A stretch of 64,000 nucleotides of DNA from Cercis canadensis (taxonomy: Eukaryota > Streptophyta > Magnoliopsida > Fabales > Fabaceae), in contig QAOA01007551.1 in NCBI GenBank assembly GCA_003255065.1, positions 1,222,509 through 1,286,508 of the forward strand. The letters run 5' to 3'. Positions 42,298-56,085 of the stretch are shown one piece after another. Made by a program: the position numbers and the translations under genes. Below the pieces are notes generated by a model. That model ran no database searches. It was not told where the DNA came from and saw only the letters and a list, made by a program, of their open reading frames with translations. Each line of letters opens with the position of its first letter. Position 1 is the first letter of the stretch.

Positions 42298-45200
42298 AAC
42301 TACTCTCCCCGTGGACCTGACTTCACACCAGGCTACGCATCACAGCCCTCACTAACCACGAAACAAAGCCAATGAAGTCCTTCAACTACGCTAAAACTAA
42401 AAAGCTCTGGGCTGGAGTGTACAGGGAACCACGTCGAGTCCGTACACCTCCAGAAGCAGAATAATACGCTATGCTTTAATAGCAGTCGCCACCATTGAAA
42501 AGCTTGAAGATAAAAAGGTAAGCTGAGTAGGGTATAGTAGTATTCTTCTGTGTATTCCCCATTTCATTTTCTTTTTCTGTGAATAGGAGTTGGATTTTAT
42601 TTTCTGGTTTGAAGGTAGTAGCAGAACAAGCTTATAGCTTTACTTGTTCAATCACATCGTTCTGGCACTCAGGTCTAATACAAGTGTAAGAGCCAGAGGA
42701 GAGAGAGAAAAAGAGCTTAGGTGATAGAAGTAGAGAAAATTATTTCACACATAAAGTTAAAACCATCTGCCAGCACTTCTGCCATGAACCTGCAACACTG
42801 CAGCTCTCTCCCCCTTCTCTCTCTCTAACCCCAACTTTTTATTTACATTTGTTTTCTCTCTCTTACTGTATACCATGCCATTGTAAATAACCAGTCGCTT
42901 TCTCTCTGGTTTTGCTGTGGGAGTTTGCAGAGAAAAGGTTAATGTAAGGCAATCCATTTGAGGTGACAAGGACGGCCTTTCTCTTTCACTCTTATCGATC
43001 TCTGGGCATTGGCTATTGTTCATGATATTTTGTTTGTTTTTTCTCTTAATATTGTTATCCAAATCTGGCCTCTATTATTTCAGTTCACTTATTTATTTAT
43101 GGCCTTCTTCCACCCTCTCTTTGGCTTTGGTAGTTATGACTTACTTTACTCAGTTACTTCCTGTTCATTTTGGTTAAAAAGTATGGTTACGACAATTTTC
43201 AAAAAATAGAAAACCACAAATTATTAATTGAGTGAATCTTCTTCACTAAAACAAAATAGTTTAGTAACTTAAAATGGCTTATAAGGTATGAAAATTGTCA
43301 TATGCCTCTGATTTACTGATGTCAATTATTTTTAAAAGAATAAACCCTAAAAAAAAAAATATTGAACAGTCAAAAAAACAAAAATAGAATAGTAGTTTAT
43401 ATATTTTTTAAATGCACATTTCTTTATATTTATTATAAATATTTAAAATAGATCATTTAAATTTTGTGTATTTAAAATTTTTAGAGCCACAAATATTATT
43501 TTCCAAACCAAAAATGCAAGTATCAGAAATTCATTAGGGTAGGGGACTTCAAGTAATTATAATTACGCAACGGGGTTACTTTAATATCTTCAATGATGTA
43601 CAGGTTTCCTGTCCAATTTTGTTGCGTTGCGTGTATATGGTTGAAGCTCATTATGTAATCAAAGTCATAATCGTTTATAGTTAAAACTACAAAAAAAAAT
43701 TCATTAGGGTATATAGACATAATTTACCTACAGGATATCGAATTGTCTTTAAAGAAATTATTTATGTTTTAAATTGGTAATATTTCATATACTATAAGTT
43801 TTATTTTAGTTTATACATTATAATTTTAATTAAATTTACGTAAAGAAAATTTTAAATGATATAGATTTTATTAAAATCTATACTATATAATTATGAAATA
43901 ATATGAATTTGATATATATAAACAATATTTTTCTTCTCTTATAATTATATGAAATAGTCTGAAGTGTTAAAAAGCGGAGTAAATACTAATGTTGTTGCCT
44001 TGTTGCGGTAGTGAGGAGAGAGAAAGGGAAAGGATTGAGAAAGAGAGAGAGCTCTGGGGGAGTGGAAGATCTGTATCAAAGTAGGGCCCATTAGGCCCAC
44101 CCTGAAACACTGATTAACTTCCGTCAAAGAGAAAAAAGTTACCCTCTCTTATTCACCTCGGGAAGGTCATTTGTCTCGTCTCCTCTCTGGCTCTGACATC
44201 ACTCCCTGATGATGATTCCTGCTGGGTCCCATTTATTTCCTGAAAGACTGACCAGGACACCTAGACGGGCCCTTTGACGACGTTAACGTTGCTGTCAAAG
44301 GTCGTTTTCGCGTCTGTACTGCATGTAAGTTTTATTATTTTTAATTTTGTTATCCAACAAGACAAGAATTTTTAGATAACTATTACTTTTCGTTCACTTG
44401 TATTTGTTGTTAGTTAGTGCGACTTCTCATCCCATAACAAACTTTAAGCGCTTTCTTAATCTGCGTACTGTTCCCCGAATTAAGGCATGCTCCTTATTAA
44501 GGAACAAAACCCTTTCTCTTTTTTTGGCTAATGAAGAAACCCCTTCCTCATTCCGGGCTCGCTTCCCATGGTAGATAGAGGCACGTAGAATTTTTCTTCT
44601 CTAATTGGTTCACCAACTGGGAGAAGTAGAAGGTAAACAAAATGTTTAAAACATATTTATAAAATAAATGTATATTGATTCAGATTTGAGAAACAAAAAT
44701 TTACCCCAAATTTTACCTTAACAAAACCAGAACAGATTTTCTCCCATCAAATAGCAATGTTCATTGATTAATAAGTGAGTAAATAGGAAATTCTATATCA
44801 CAAATACATTGGCGCAAAACAATATTAATATATTATGTTTTTTTTTTGGTTAAATAAGAGTATAATATGTTGGGAAAGAATAAAAGGTACGCCACACCAC
44901 AGGATTTAACTTGACATCCAAAAAGCACATTTTTCTTTTTTTTTTTTTTTTGGGTCGAAAATTTGTTGTTTGAACCTTGAGCTACTATTACTAATGTTAT
45001 TTTATGGGAAAGAGCAATGTAAGAGAGTAACAGGGGACGCATGATATGCCCATAGAGGATTTAATTGAAATAGAGAAGTGTGGCCCAACAATCACATGCA
45101 AAGCGTTTTGGCATGAAGGCCCCTTCAACAGCAATAGTTCCAAATCACGTGCCCATTAAATGTGTATATTTAAGGTTGGATGGGCCCCGATCTTTCCCCA

Positions 45201-45434
45201 AATGGATCATTGAAGTTGCACAATGCACATAAATAAAATAAATGGGTTTCTACCTATGGAACGGATCCAAAAGAATAATATCCCACTCTGGAATAGAATC
45301 GTATAAATTAATTTTTCTTAATCAACCGACTGATGTATCCAATTTAGAAAAACTACCTTCCTGCTTTTAGTATAAAACATTATTCCAATTATTAAATCAA
45401 TATTAATTAGAAAAACTATTATTCTCATCACTTA
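42298..45434. other. ERECTA upstream region and spacer
   Basis: The CT-rich stretches to about 43000 on the ERECTA side look like leader and core promoter. Paired site II motifs (gggcccattaggcccac, 44084-44100) lie farther out. The rest is AT-rich. No gene is supported; the open frame at 42757-43062 is low-complexity leader sequence. Confidence 0.45.
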
Positions 45435-45644
45435 ATACATCTTCTCTCAACTAACAAGCGTGTAGATCAGCTGGTAAGGGGCTGTTCTAGCTTAATCAAG
45501 GGTTTCGGATTCGAGCCCTTGAGAATGCAGCTGCGTCTGTTGGAAGAGCTTTACCGCCTTTGGGTCCTTCTCGGCTCGAAACTAGATTAGTCGGGCGAAG
45601 CCCGGACAGCGGTGGGTAACCAAAAAAAAAATACCTCCTCCCTC
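45435..45644 (+). mobile_element. tRNA-derived SINE
   Basis: A body of about 170 bp begins with an RNA polymerase III A box (tagatcagctggtaaggg, from 45463) and a B box (ggtttcggattcgagccc, near 45500). It continues with the GC-rich block tcgggcgaagcccggacagc, and ends in gggtaacc plus a run of about 10 A. Flanking segments atacatcttctctc (45435-45448) and atacctcctccctc (45631-45644) match at 11 of 14 positions and are a likely aged target-site duplication. It is non-coding. An intact tRNA is ruled out because the arms downstream of the B box do not close a cloverleaf. Confidence 0.85.
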
Positions 45645-47409
45645 GTAATATATTATGTAATTTTATCATATCAAAAAAGTATGTGATAGTATAAAAATTA
45701 TTGATGTGAAAAATAATTAATTTTGACCATTAAAAATAAATAACTAAAATTAAATACTTTTACATATTACCATGTCAATAATATATTACATACATTTTTA
45801 ATATATAAAAACTTCCAATAAACTAACATTGATTTAACAAGATCTTTAGTGACCTTAAAAAAAAGAAAAAAGAAAAACAAACAAGGCGCAAAGCGTTGGA
45901 ATACGAGGGGACTACATGCATGTGATAGTGAATAGTGATTAGTGACTCTGAAGTTAATTACATATTTAATATCAGCAATACATGTCGTTGGAATAAGATA
46001 CATAAACGTTCTACAAAAAGAAAACTTAGTTATATACTTTTATGTTTAACATGGAAAAATACATATTTTCCCTTTTTTATATAAAACTCAGATAAACAAC
46101 ACACCAAACTTTTATATTTACAGTAATTAATAATATAAAAAAAATTTAACTTCTATTTTTTTAGAAAATATAGAACATTACCATATTCAAGTGTTTTCAT
46201 GCCACATGCATGTGACTCTGAACGAAACTACATCTATTACGACACTACCAACCTGTGTCGTTGGAATAAATACTTAAAGATTATATTTAAAAAAAAGAAA
46301 AAAATTAAATATATATATTTTGTTTAAAATGGTTGATTATATAATTTCCCTTTCTATATAAAAAATTGATAGTTGCCCTACATTTCTTTTCGAAAACATT
46401 AATAATCCAGAATTTTCAAATTCCCATCTTTTAGAAAATACAGAATATTACGAGAAAAGGTACCTAATGCTAAATAGACATTCACATTTATAATTCAAGT
46501 ACGATATTAATATTATATCCATGATATAAATACGTGTACTTTTCTTATTTCACACAGATATTTATATCAACAATTCTTAAACATGATCATTAAATTATAG
46601 TTCTCAACGAATTTTGATGGCAAATTCAAGTAATGTAAGTTGGGTACTATTAGTAAAATGATTATATAGAAAGCGGCCACTCATTTATAGGGTGGATGGT
46701 CGTTCTACATGCAGAAAATCCCAGTCACATTAAAGTCGTGGAGTTAATTTAAGCTATCACATTAAAATTTCAGTATAATAATATCAAGTTTTAGTACATT
46801 ACATTATATTTAAATAATATCATGTACATATATATCCTTTTATTTATTGAAGATTATACAATAAATGATAGCATATTCTTTCTTAAGATTTCATTCCACC
46901 CATTCTAAGTAAAATTTAAACCCTATACTTCCATGATGAAATACATAAATGCTCGAGTCTCGGGTATAATGTCACATAAGTATAAAAGAAGTGTAGAAAA
47001 ATTGTAGCAGAGTATCATTAATCTTTAAATTCTTAAGTGCATATCACCTGACAGGCCTGCATTTTAGAAGGCGCCCCAATCTAAACCCTAGCCTTCATGA
47101 ACGTATTGAATGGGGCAGAATTATGAAGCATGTGGTGCCGTTGAGTACTGACTTGACATAATAGTACTACTAGGACTGCTTGGAGGGCCATTTTCCAACC
47201 ACTCAGAATAATGACAGCAAGATAGGCAGCCATGCAGTCAGCAATTTTCCACATCAAAAAGTTTCGCAATGAAGAAGATTTTATTAAACTCGTCATGCTG
47301 ATGCAACCTACATGCATTACAAGCACATCAACGCAGAAAAAGGTTGATGGTGGTAATCCTGATAATATGATATTTATACATAACCGTGTTTGAATGGATG
47401 GAAGAGTTT
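45645..47409. other. AT-rich spacer between the SINE and PAA2
   Basis: Contains the diverged tandem duplication described separately and the PAA2 3' flank. The 81-codon open frame at 47081-47326 (minus) shows no protein-like features and probably overlaps 3' flank. I see no gene. Confidence 0.45.
45914..46452. repeat. Diverged tandem duplication, about 270-290 bp per unit
   Basis: Ordered landmarks recur: acatgcatgtga at 45914 and 46204, gtcgttggaataa at 45984 and 46257, a short tttccctttttatat-like segment, and ttagaaaata plus agaacattac-like sequence at 46161 and 46431. The shifting offset (290, 273, 270) shows small indels since duplication. No coding capacity. Confidence 0.7.
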
Positions 47410-48048
47410 TTAGTGTGATTGACGCAGGCCCTTCCGGCCCATCTTCGACCCATGAAGCTGTAGAAGCAATGAGTTGCTAACGACGAAAATGGAGCTCAAG
47501 GCCATCAGTCCTCCTGTCAAGTTAAATATCAGGGATGTTAGACAAACTTGACCTTTCATTGACATAGAATATACATTCCAGAATATGTAAGTAAGACACT
47601 AGGTGCAGCAAAATTATAAAGGGAAACTGCTAGTACAAGGTAAAAGTAATAGCATATTGCTCACCTGAAAGTGAAGGTGTCATAGCAAATTCAAATTGAG
47701 GAAGTAACACACCAGCTGCGATGGGTATGGCAACAGCATTGTACGCTATCGCCCAAGACAAATTTTGGTATACTTTTGCCATTGTAGCCTGTGCAAGTTC
47801 TAGCGCATCAACAACCTGTGAGATTAAAAGTCAGTAAAACTAGTAAGATGAAGAGCCATAAGCAGCAATATAAATTTTGAGGCCCATTACTCTTTCATTC
47901 ATAATAAAGAGCTGCACACTATATCAGTGTCCATCAAAGATTGATGATCGTGTAAGGAGATCACTTTACTAGTATCACCATGCATTTTTTTTTTTCAAAA
48001 TAAAGTTATCACACTTTTTGAACTGCCACCCATTTGGATTGATAAAGG

Positions 48049-48080
<32 letters not shown>

Positions 48081-51000
48081 GAGGATGCATGAAAGTGGGC
48101 ATAATAGATTTGGGACATCAGAAATAACATACTTGCGAAATGTTGTTCCCAAGAAGTATAATGGATGCTGCATCTGATGCAGCATTCTCTTGAGCTTCAT
48201 TCTGCAAAGCTATCCCAACATCAGCTACAGCTAAAGAGGGTGCATCATTTATCCCATCACCTACCTTAACGAAGGAGAAAATCTCAGTAGGATGCCATTT
48301 GTAATGATTTCTTCTATATGTTAGTTGAACGTCATTTCTTACAAGGGAATAACAATAGAAACCGACAGTATGATGCTTAAAGAGAAAGCACAAACATAGC
48401 ACGGAAAAGAATAATTCAACAATTTGCACAGGTTAACGGCAAAACCTATTGATGGCCATTTTATTGAATAAAGAGCAAGCACAAATATATTTAACAACAA
48501 TAATAGAAAAATTAAAAAATATTCAGTCCTTAGTATTCCCAATTCATGCAACAGTTAAGAAAAGATTAGATTCACCACCACTGTAGGAGCCCAGTGCAGC
48601 TTTGGTCATAGCAAACTTCTCTGTTAAGACTGAGAGAGAGAGAGAGCTGAAGTGAAGATATATACCATTGCAACACGATGTCCAACAGCTTTCAGAGATG
48701 AAATAAATCTAGATTTCTGCTGTGGAGCCAATGATGCTTTGACAAAACCACCTTTTATTCCCACTGTCTCTGCTATACTTGCAACTGCCTCTTCCCTGTC
48801 TCCCGATAAGAGGACAGTTGTAATACCCTTCTGCTGGAGTCTATCAATAAAGGCAACAAAGTCAGCAAACAACACAGAAATCAAGGAATATAAATACGAG
48901 CACAAGACCTCAATCTGCAAATACTATCAGTTAAAACAGGAAATGAATTAATTTAGTACATAACCTACATCTTAACGGTTAAATTTTTAGCAACTAGACT
49001 TAAAGGAAAATAATGGAAGCAACAATTGAGACAAGAGACTACAAGAGAAACAGAAAACAGGCAAGATGCCTATTTCAGTTTACAGAATTGTATGATCATA
49101 TGATGGATCAATCTGGTAGTGAAGTATGGAATCAAAATTAATAATTTCTAAACCTTTTCAATGCTGAATTGGCAGTCAGAAGGCAACCACATACATATAT
49201 AAAAGGCAATCCAAGTTGGGAACTAATAGATGATTAAGAGTCACTGTATTAGGTTTGACCAGGTTTGAAGAAGCCTAAGCTCAGGTGGAATAAACACAAA
49301 AACCAGCCTTGAAAGAGGAAGAAAAAGTAGGGAAGTAGGCCCACTTCATATATGGTCAGAAGAAAAAATAGATACTCCTCCTAATTTTAAAGGACATATA
49401 TACAATTACAATTTACAGTCTAAAAATATACCTCATCACAGTAGATTGAGCATCATCGCGCAAAATGTCAGATATGGCAATAGCACCAATGATGCCTTCT
49501 CCTTCACGTCCAACATAAACAATAGTTTTTGAATAGTTTGAAGATGTCTTCTTCGATGATTGATTCATCAAAGCATGTTCCAGATTCATCAAATCAGATG
49601 GTTTCATTCTTGTCTGGAAGCGTTCATGAACCCATTCTAAAGCACCAACTGCAACCAAACGTCCATCTATTTCTGCCAAGGTTCCAAAACCTGGTTCAAC
49701 TAATTGTCCTTTTGTGACTGGAAGGACCAACTCTAATGATTCAGCTTCATTGACGATAGCCTTTGCTATTGGATGTGATGCCGTTTTCTCAACTGCAGCA
49801 GCAATCCGAAGAATATCCGCTTCTCCATAAACAAAAGAGCCTATTGCAGAAACAACTGGTTTTCCTCTGGTGATGGTTCCTGTCTGAAAGTTCAGTGTGA
49901 GACAGCCTTCAGAACATTTCTCAATGCATGAAATATGTGTATATATGCTAGCATGTGGTTGTTTGTTCATTGTGTGTGTGTTTTAGTGTGGGAGAGAGAG
50001 GAGTCTGTAAATGTAAAATTTACCTTGTCTAGAGCAATATAATTTATGCTGGCTAAGCGTTCCAACACATCTCCTCCTCTAATGAGAAGTCCTTTTCTTG
50101 CCCCTGGTCATGTTTTAAAGAAGTTCCAACACATATTATGCCTATTGTGTCATTGCAAATAAAAAAGAAAAAGTAACATACAGAAAACACCTAACCAGGG
50201 TAAGTAAAGCTTTATAACAAAATTTTAGAAACTCTAAGTGCATGAGGAGAGAAGACATCTCATGGCTGATTAAGGCTCAGCTACTTTATATTGCAAGAGT
50301 TGTGATTTGCATTCGGTAATATATATTTTATAGAACCACAGTTCACCAAGAGTGTTAGAGAATAAGAAAGAAGAAATAAGAAAACAAGGAAACAAAAAAC
50401 ATTTTTTTATTGCTTCTTATTCACGAATATAATTGAATGATGGATCTTTTCCTAACAACAGTAACTAATTTTAACACAACAGAAGACAGATCTAGAAATT
50501 AGTATCTGCTATATATACTGCATGTTCAACTAAATTGTAGCTACTCACTGTTAGCCAATTTCTTAAAGAAGAGAAAATTGAAAAGCAATAGCACCAGAGA
50601 AAAAAGATTTAATATTCGAGAAATGCACAGGTTTATATTAGAACAATATGATGATCTAGCATTAGCATATATGTGTTTAAGTAACTACAGCTGACATTTA
50701 GTCAAAGTTTTCTAAATTGCAGAAAACATAGATAGCGTACCCAGTGAGGTGCCAACTAGGATTGCTGTGGGTGTGGCAAGACCTAGTGCACAAGGGCAAG
50801 AGACAACCTGCAAATGGGAAAAGATAAAATTTGGACATTGTTTTCCTGCATGAAAATTTCCTTTTTCCAGGAAAAATGGTAAACTTGACTTGCTTGGTAC
50901 TTTTGTCCTCCTCTCTTTACACTCGTGGTTGAATGACACAGTCAGTTTCAAATTCATGACATAAGTTTGGCCAAAAAAAATAAAATTCATGACATAAGGA

Positions 51001-54000
51001 CATGCAAGGTTTTAATAAAAAATAGTTGAAAGCCACAAAAAAGGGAGTGTACAGTGTGCAGGAGAGGGGGCAAGAGAAGAAGATAAGGAAAGGTATGTCG
51101 TTTTGGGTCACACATTCACAATAGATTAGAGGTCGATGGGCCCTAAGTTAAACATCACTCACCAAGACATCTACAGCGAGCTTCAAGCTCAAAAGCAAAG
51201 GATCTCCTTCTGGGCCCGCAATATCATTGAGTAAAACATCTGGAAAAACGTTTGACCCAATAAAATACCTGGAGACCAGTTCAAAAGCTTGTATAAGGTA
51301 ATTCGAAAGATAAAATGATATGAAGTCGTCTCCTTTGAAAAATTAAACATACATGATCATAAATTATATGGTAGGATGACATCATGATATGTCATAATTT
51401 TTTTCACTGTCTCAGACCCAAATCTCAGAAGTTGGGATCAGTGATGCGCATTATAACCCTATCAAAAAGAAATTTAGTGGGAAAAGCATATACTCACCAA
51501 AATCCAAATGTTGCCGCTGACAGAGTCATTACACTGTATACAAACGGCCCAGCTATTGAATCTGCAAGCCTTTGTACCGGTGCTTCACGAGATTGAGCAT
51601 CCTCAACCTGAATATTACAATATAGAGCTGTAACAAATTGCAGAAAACTTTCCATATAAATATTTGATTTCCACAAATCACAATTCATAGTTCATTGGAC
51701 ATATCAGCAACCTAAGCTGAAAACGTAAAGAGATCCACTAAATTATATCCCCAGATGCTTGATGCTTGCTATTACATGAAGCAAGGAAAATACACACTAT
51801 GTTTAGCTTTACATATTAAATGTGTCCTACAACCATCGCACGCAACTACAATCACACCAGTAAGAAGTGAAAAACATTAAATCACCTCATTAACAATATA
51901 CTTGTCTGACCATTAAGTCATCACAGGAGAAGGTACACTAACCATGCGGACAATCTTGGATATCATTGTGTTGGAGCCAGTGGAAGAAGCTTCAATCCTT
52001 AAAGGACCATCCTGAAATAGATTAATGAATGCCCTCCAATCAAATATAGAAAAATAAACATCACATAGTAGCAGCACATTTGGATATAGTGAGATATATC
52101 ATAAAATTCATTATCAATTTCAATTTAAAGATAACCTTACCCAATTTATAGTTCCGGCTGAAACTGTAAGGCCTTCTTCCTTAAACACAGGCAGTGATTC
52201 TCCTGTAAGCATGGATTCATCCACAACACTTCTTCCTGAAATTACCTTTCCCTGTCCAGGGACTTTTAGTATGAGCAAGCAATCATATGAATTCACATGT
52301 TTGACAGATCTTCCATCTTTAATTATGAAGTTAGGCATTGCAGTTCCAAGGAAGTAGATGTGAATTACTGTTTTAATTGACAGTTATTATTCTAAGCCAA
52401 GTGATAGCAGATTGGGACATTACTTGAACGTTTGGTCCAAGTGCATCTTTTTAATTAAAAAATTATGCTCTGTCAAAATGGGCACTTCCAATGCCATCAA
52501 ACTTCAATTGAGTTACTGTACATATGGCTTTACAGGTTTTTCAATGTCAACAGAATTTCACCAATAATCAAGTCTTACATCTACAGGAATAGTTTCTCCT
52601 GGCAACACCAACACTGAGTCTCCTACTCGAATATCATCAGTTGGGACTTCGACACAAATTGCATCAGAGCAAAGCACACTGTCAGTAGATGGAGCACCTT
52701 CTGAGGAGGTAATCACAAGTCGTGACTGAGTAGATATCAGAGACTGACAAAACATCCACCAACATGAAATCATGTAAGTATTGGTAATTAAACCGACAGT
52801 AAAATATGCCTCTTCACAAGCAACTACATATTTTATAGATAAAATACCAAATCTAACCATTACTCACATATAAAAAGAGCAACTACAATAAACCACTGAA
52901 CTAAAGCCACTCTCATAACCAAAATTCCAATTCTTCAATAGTTCATTATAAAGAGAGGGAAATTTATCAGAAGGGAAAGGAAGTGAAATAAGCCCAGGAT
53001 TTTATCAATTTGAAGTGTACTATGGAATCAATATATTTGATTCTGTGTCCTATTCAGTGGTTACATTCATGAGAACTTTATCATCCAAGTGGGTTTACAT
53101 CCTTTAAATTTAGTTACTAGCATTGAGAAAGGTTATGTTAACTACCAATATTTGCAAACTGAAATTTTTCTTATAAAAACAGAAAATCTTCAGGATTAAA
53201 GCACCCTATTTAAGTAAACATTATAAGACAGATGGCATGGTTGCAAAAGGCCATTTAGCCATTTTCGTTTTTTTGACAAAAGAAGAAGCATTTCTTCAAA
53301 AGAAGAAGCCATTTTGGTTATGTCCTCCTAAAACAGAAAACAATGCGAACAACAGGAAAATACATCAGCTCGAAAGAGCTTTCCAATCCCTCTGTGAATC
53401 CATTAAGGAAACCACTCTAAAATAACCTTTGGCATGCACCCAAGGAGAGGATAAGAAAACAACTCTATCCCATGACATATCTGCAGTTAAAAAAGTCTGC
53501 TTAAAAATCCTAGCATAGCTATAGCCATGTTAATGATGTACTATCAAACAGATCCCTACAAAGTATGGAAGAATTTCATTGTTTTCAGCAACACAAGGTG
53601 CTGCAAGATAACAAACAATAATTTTGGTCATCCATATGGAAAGCAAGTAGTCTTTATGCAATACAATCTAACGGAGATCATAAATAGAAAGAAAAGCAGC
53701 TGATTAAGGCAAAGAGAGACCATCTATGACTGTTGAAGACAAAGTAAACCAGATAATCGAAGAAAATTTATCTCTTTCGGAGTATTTTGACAATATTCAA
53801 TTGATTAAGTTCAAAAGAAAATTACAACGGCAGAATAAGAAATTCCTGAAGTATTGATATAAGCATGCAGGAAAAAAGGAAGAAGATACAGAAAGTTCCA
53901 ATATGGATTGATCATAAGAAAGGGACTAATTTTGACTACCTATTTTGTTAGTTTGAAGTCAGATGAAAGATATGAACCAGTTTACCACTTACTAGAAGTT

Positions 54001-55677
54001 CATTCATATCACTAGACGCTTGAATCCTCGCCTTTTCTTCCAGAGAACGTCCTAGAAGCACAAAACCAAGAAGCATGACCTGCATGCTAAATGACAATAT
54101 CCTTCCATGAGGAGCTTATGGAGTTATCGTCAACGGAAAATGTAGAAAGAGCCAACGACACAAGGCAGATTGTGTAAAGGTGAGAGGTTTGTGAATAAAA
54201 ATAAATGAAACCGCTAGCCAAGATGAGCAGCAGGTTTTTCAAGCATGGCTTAAGGTAACAAATTCTCCAATGAGAGAAATAGCAACATTTGAAAGTAAAG
54301 AAATCACCGGTTCATCAAAGAATGATGCATTCCACGCCATCCCAGGGTTAAGTAGTGAGATCTACAGAAAATATATACTTTGAATTAGCAATGCATACAA
54401 TGAAAACAGAAACGAACCCATTTTGTAACTTAATTGAACACTCAAATTCCAGAGAGGTTCTTACCGAACTTATGATAAAGGCAGCAATAGAACCAAATCC
54501 CACAAGAGAGTTCATATTTGGTGATCCCTTCTTAAATGCCATTAGGCCATCAAAGAGTAAGTCTGCAAAATTTTGGCTAGTCTAGTAATGAATTTTCAAA
54601 TGATAATTCATTGAGATTATTTAGGGGGTATGCCCACATGTGAAATAAATAAATCCTTAAAATTTTTATATATAATCGCAATTAGCAAAGAACCTAAATA
54701 CTGCCTGTGTTGTCAATTAATCCATATCAATTATCAAGTAATGAATCAATACTTTCACGGATTATTCTTCAGAGTATGCTGTATATAAGGGAAAAGGGAT
54801 ACAAACTAACCTCGTCCTGGTCCCAACAACGCCCCCAAAGCTAAACCGCCTTTGACATACGAATTATGAAGAATATCCAATAGCGGTCCTACAATCAGTA
54901 GAAAATAAACCAGTTAGAGTTAAGTACCAAAATTTGCATGCTTAATTAAAATCCATCCCTCATGAGACCAGTCCATTTCCTGGATAGTTAACCCTTACCA
55001 TGAGCAATGTGAATGCCCAAAGAATGGAAAATATGAGAAGCGTGTGATCCACAACACAACGCCACCAAAGTCCAAGCGAAAGCCACACGGTTCCGACTCT
55101 TCACGAGCAGTTCCTCCTTCTTCTTCACCAACTCCTTCCACTTCCTCACATTTTCCGCCACTCCTAAACCCGCAACCCTCCTCTTTGCTGGAAACCCGCA
55201 TTCAGTCAATCTCTGAACGAGGCTCTCGGCAACACTGTCCAGAAAACCAGTCTCCGAAGACGAAGCCCCAGCCACTTCCTCCTCGAGTTTCTTCAACTTA
55301 ACCGCGGCGGTTTCAGTCAACATGTTAACGACGACCGAGTCGACTCTGTCATCGGCGGACAAGATGGATTTGACTCGGGAGACGCACGCTCCACACATCA
55401 TTCCAGTAACATCGAGTAGAATCGGCGAATCTTTGTTGTGTCCCTGGCGTTGAAGAAGAGGGAACTCCGGGGACTCAATTCTAGTCTCAAGTGAGTTTGA
55501 TATGACAAAATTTGGGCCCGGATGTGGCCGGAGAATGCTCCGGCGTCTGAAGTTACGACGTCGTTTCTTGGACAGTAGAGAAAAAAAGTCAACGTGGGCA
55601 ACATCATGGTTTCTTCTGTAATTGAAGCAGAGCTTCGGTTGAGTAGAGAGAGAAAATTTCAGTAGAGCAGTCGCCAT
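47410..55677 (-). CDS. PAA2: Chloroplast copper-transporting P1B-type ATPase PAA2/HMA8
   Basis: The gene runs right to left. The first exon (54988-55677) holds a Ser/Arg-rich transit peptide and the heavy-metal-associated domain with GMMCGACVSRVKS and SVVVNMLTETAAVKL. Then come membrane helices (SPNMNSLVGFGSIAAFIIS; DEPVMLLGFVLLGRSLEE), the actuator TGES (52120-52260), the metal-site helix with SCPCALG (50745-50810) and the phosphorylation site DKTGT, split between exons near 50033 and 49885. The HP motif TASHPIAKA follows (49413-49885), then GDGINDAPS (about 48120-48265) and the last helices ending SIFVVSNSLLLQLHGSKMG. Family role: moves Cu(I) across the thylakoid membrane to plastocyanin, downstream of PAA1 at the envelope. 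The start MATALLKFS at 55677 is preferred. An upstream in-frame ATG at 55725 would add 16 residues that do not fit a transit peptide start. Confidence 0.94.
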
Positions 55678-56085
55678 AGTTGGCGGTGGAGGGAGGGAGT
55701 AGAAGGTGATCTTCTGGTTGAACAACGAGATGTTCAGCCCACCGGTAAAAGAAGGTAGAGGCGCTAGTTGAATATTTCAAGTTCGAGCAATCAGAGCATG
55801 CCAATTTTGTTGTCAACACGTGAAACACGTATCTTTATGCGTCTCTGGCGGCTAAAAACAATTGAAGGGGCCCTACCTAATGTTGCGGTCAATAGTAATA
55901 CTAGCTGAAGCTAGCCAAGTTGTAATGAGATGTTGAAACGTCGCCGTTCTTTCCGTAGGATCTGAGAAGTGAGAATTGAATACAAGGCAGATATTTTTAT
56001 CTTTTTTTGTTTCCCCGATCCATGCGTTATCTTCTTGGGCTACCACTACATAGATGCATTGCTGAAATTCCTGGAACAGAGAAGA
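55678..56085. promoter_or_regulatory. Shared divergent promoter of PAA2 and YLMG2
   Basis: Only 408 bases separate the two start codons, which read away from each other. Both leaders and both core promoters must fit here, or inside the genes. I do not see a clear TATA box for either side. No copper-response core (GTAC) cluster stood out. Confidence 0.6.

Noticed and set aside
42757-43062. 101-codon open frame upstream of ERECTA (minus)
   Set aside because: Lys/Arg-rich translation of CT-rich leader or promoter sequence; no family match.
45449-45530. Possible tRNA gene
   Set aside because: A and B boxes are present, but no cloverleaf closes and an A-tailed 3' block follows; this is a SINE.
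45645-45800. Possible second AT-rich palindrome next to the SINE
   Set aside because: Matches are patchy and no better than expected for AT-rich DNA.
47081-47326. 81-codon open frame 3' of PAA2 (minus)
   Set aside because: No protein family, no splice context; probably 3' flank.
55044-55301. 85-codon open frame on the plus strand
   Set aside because: Antisense shadow of PAA2 exon 1.
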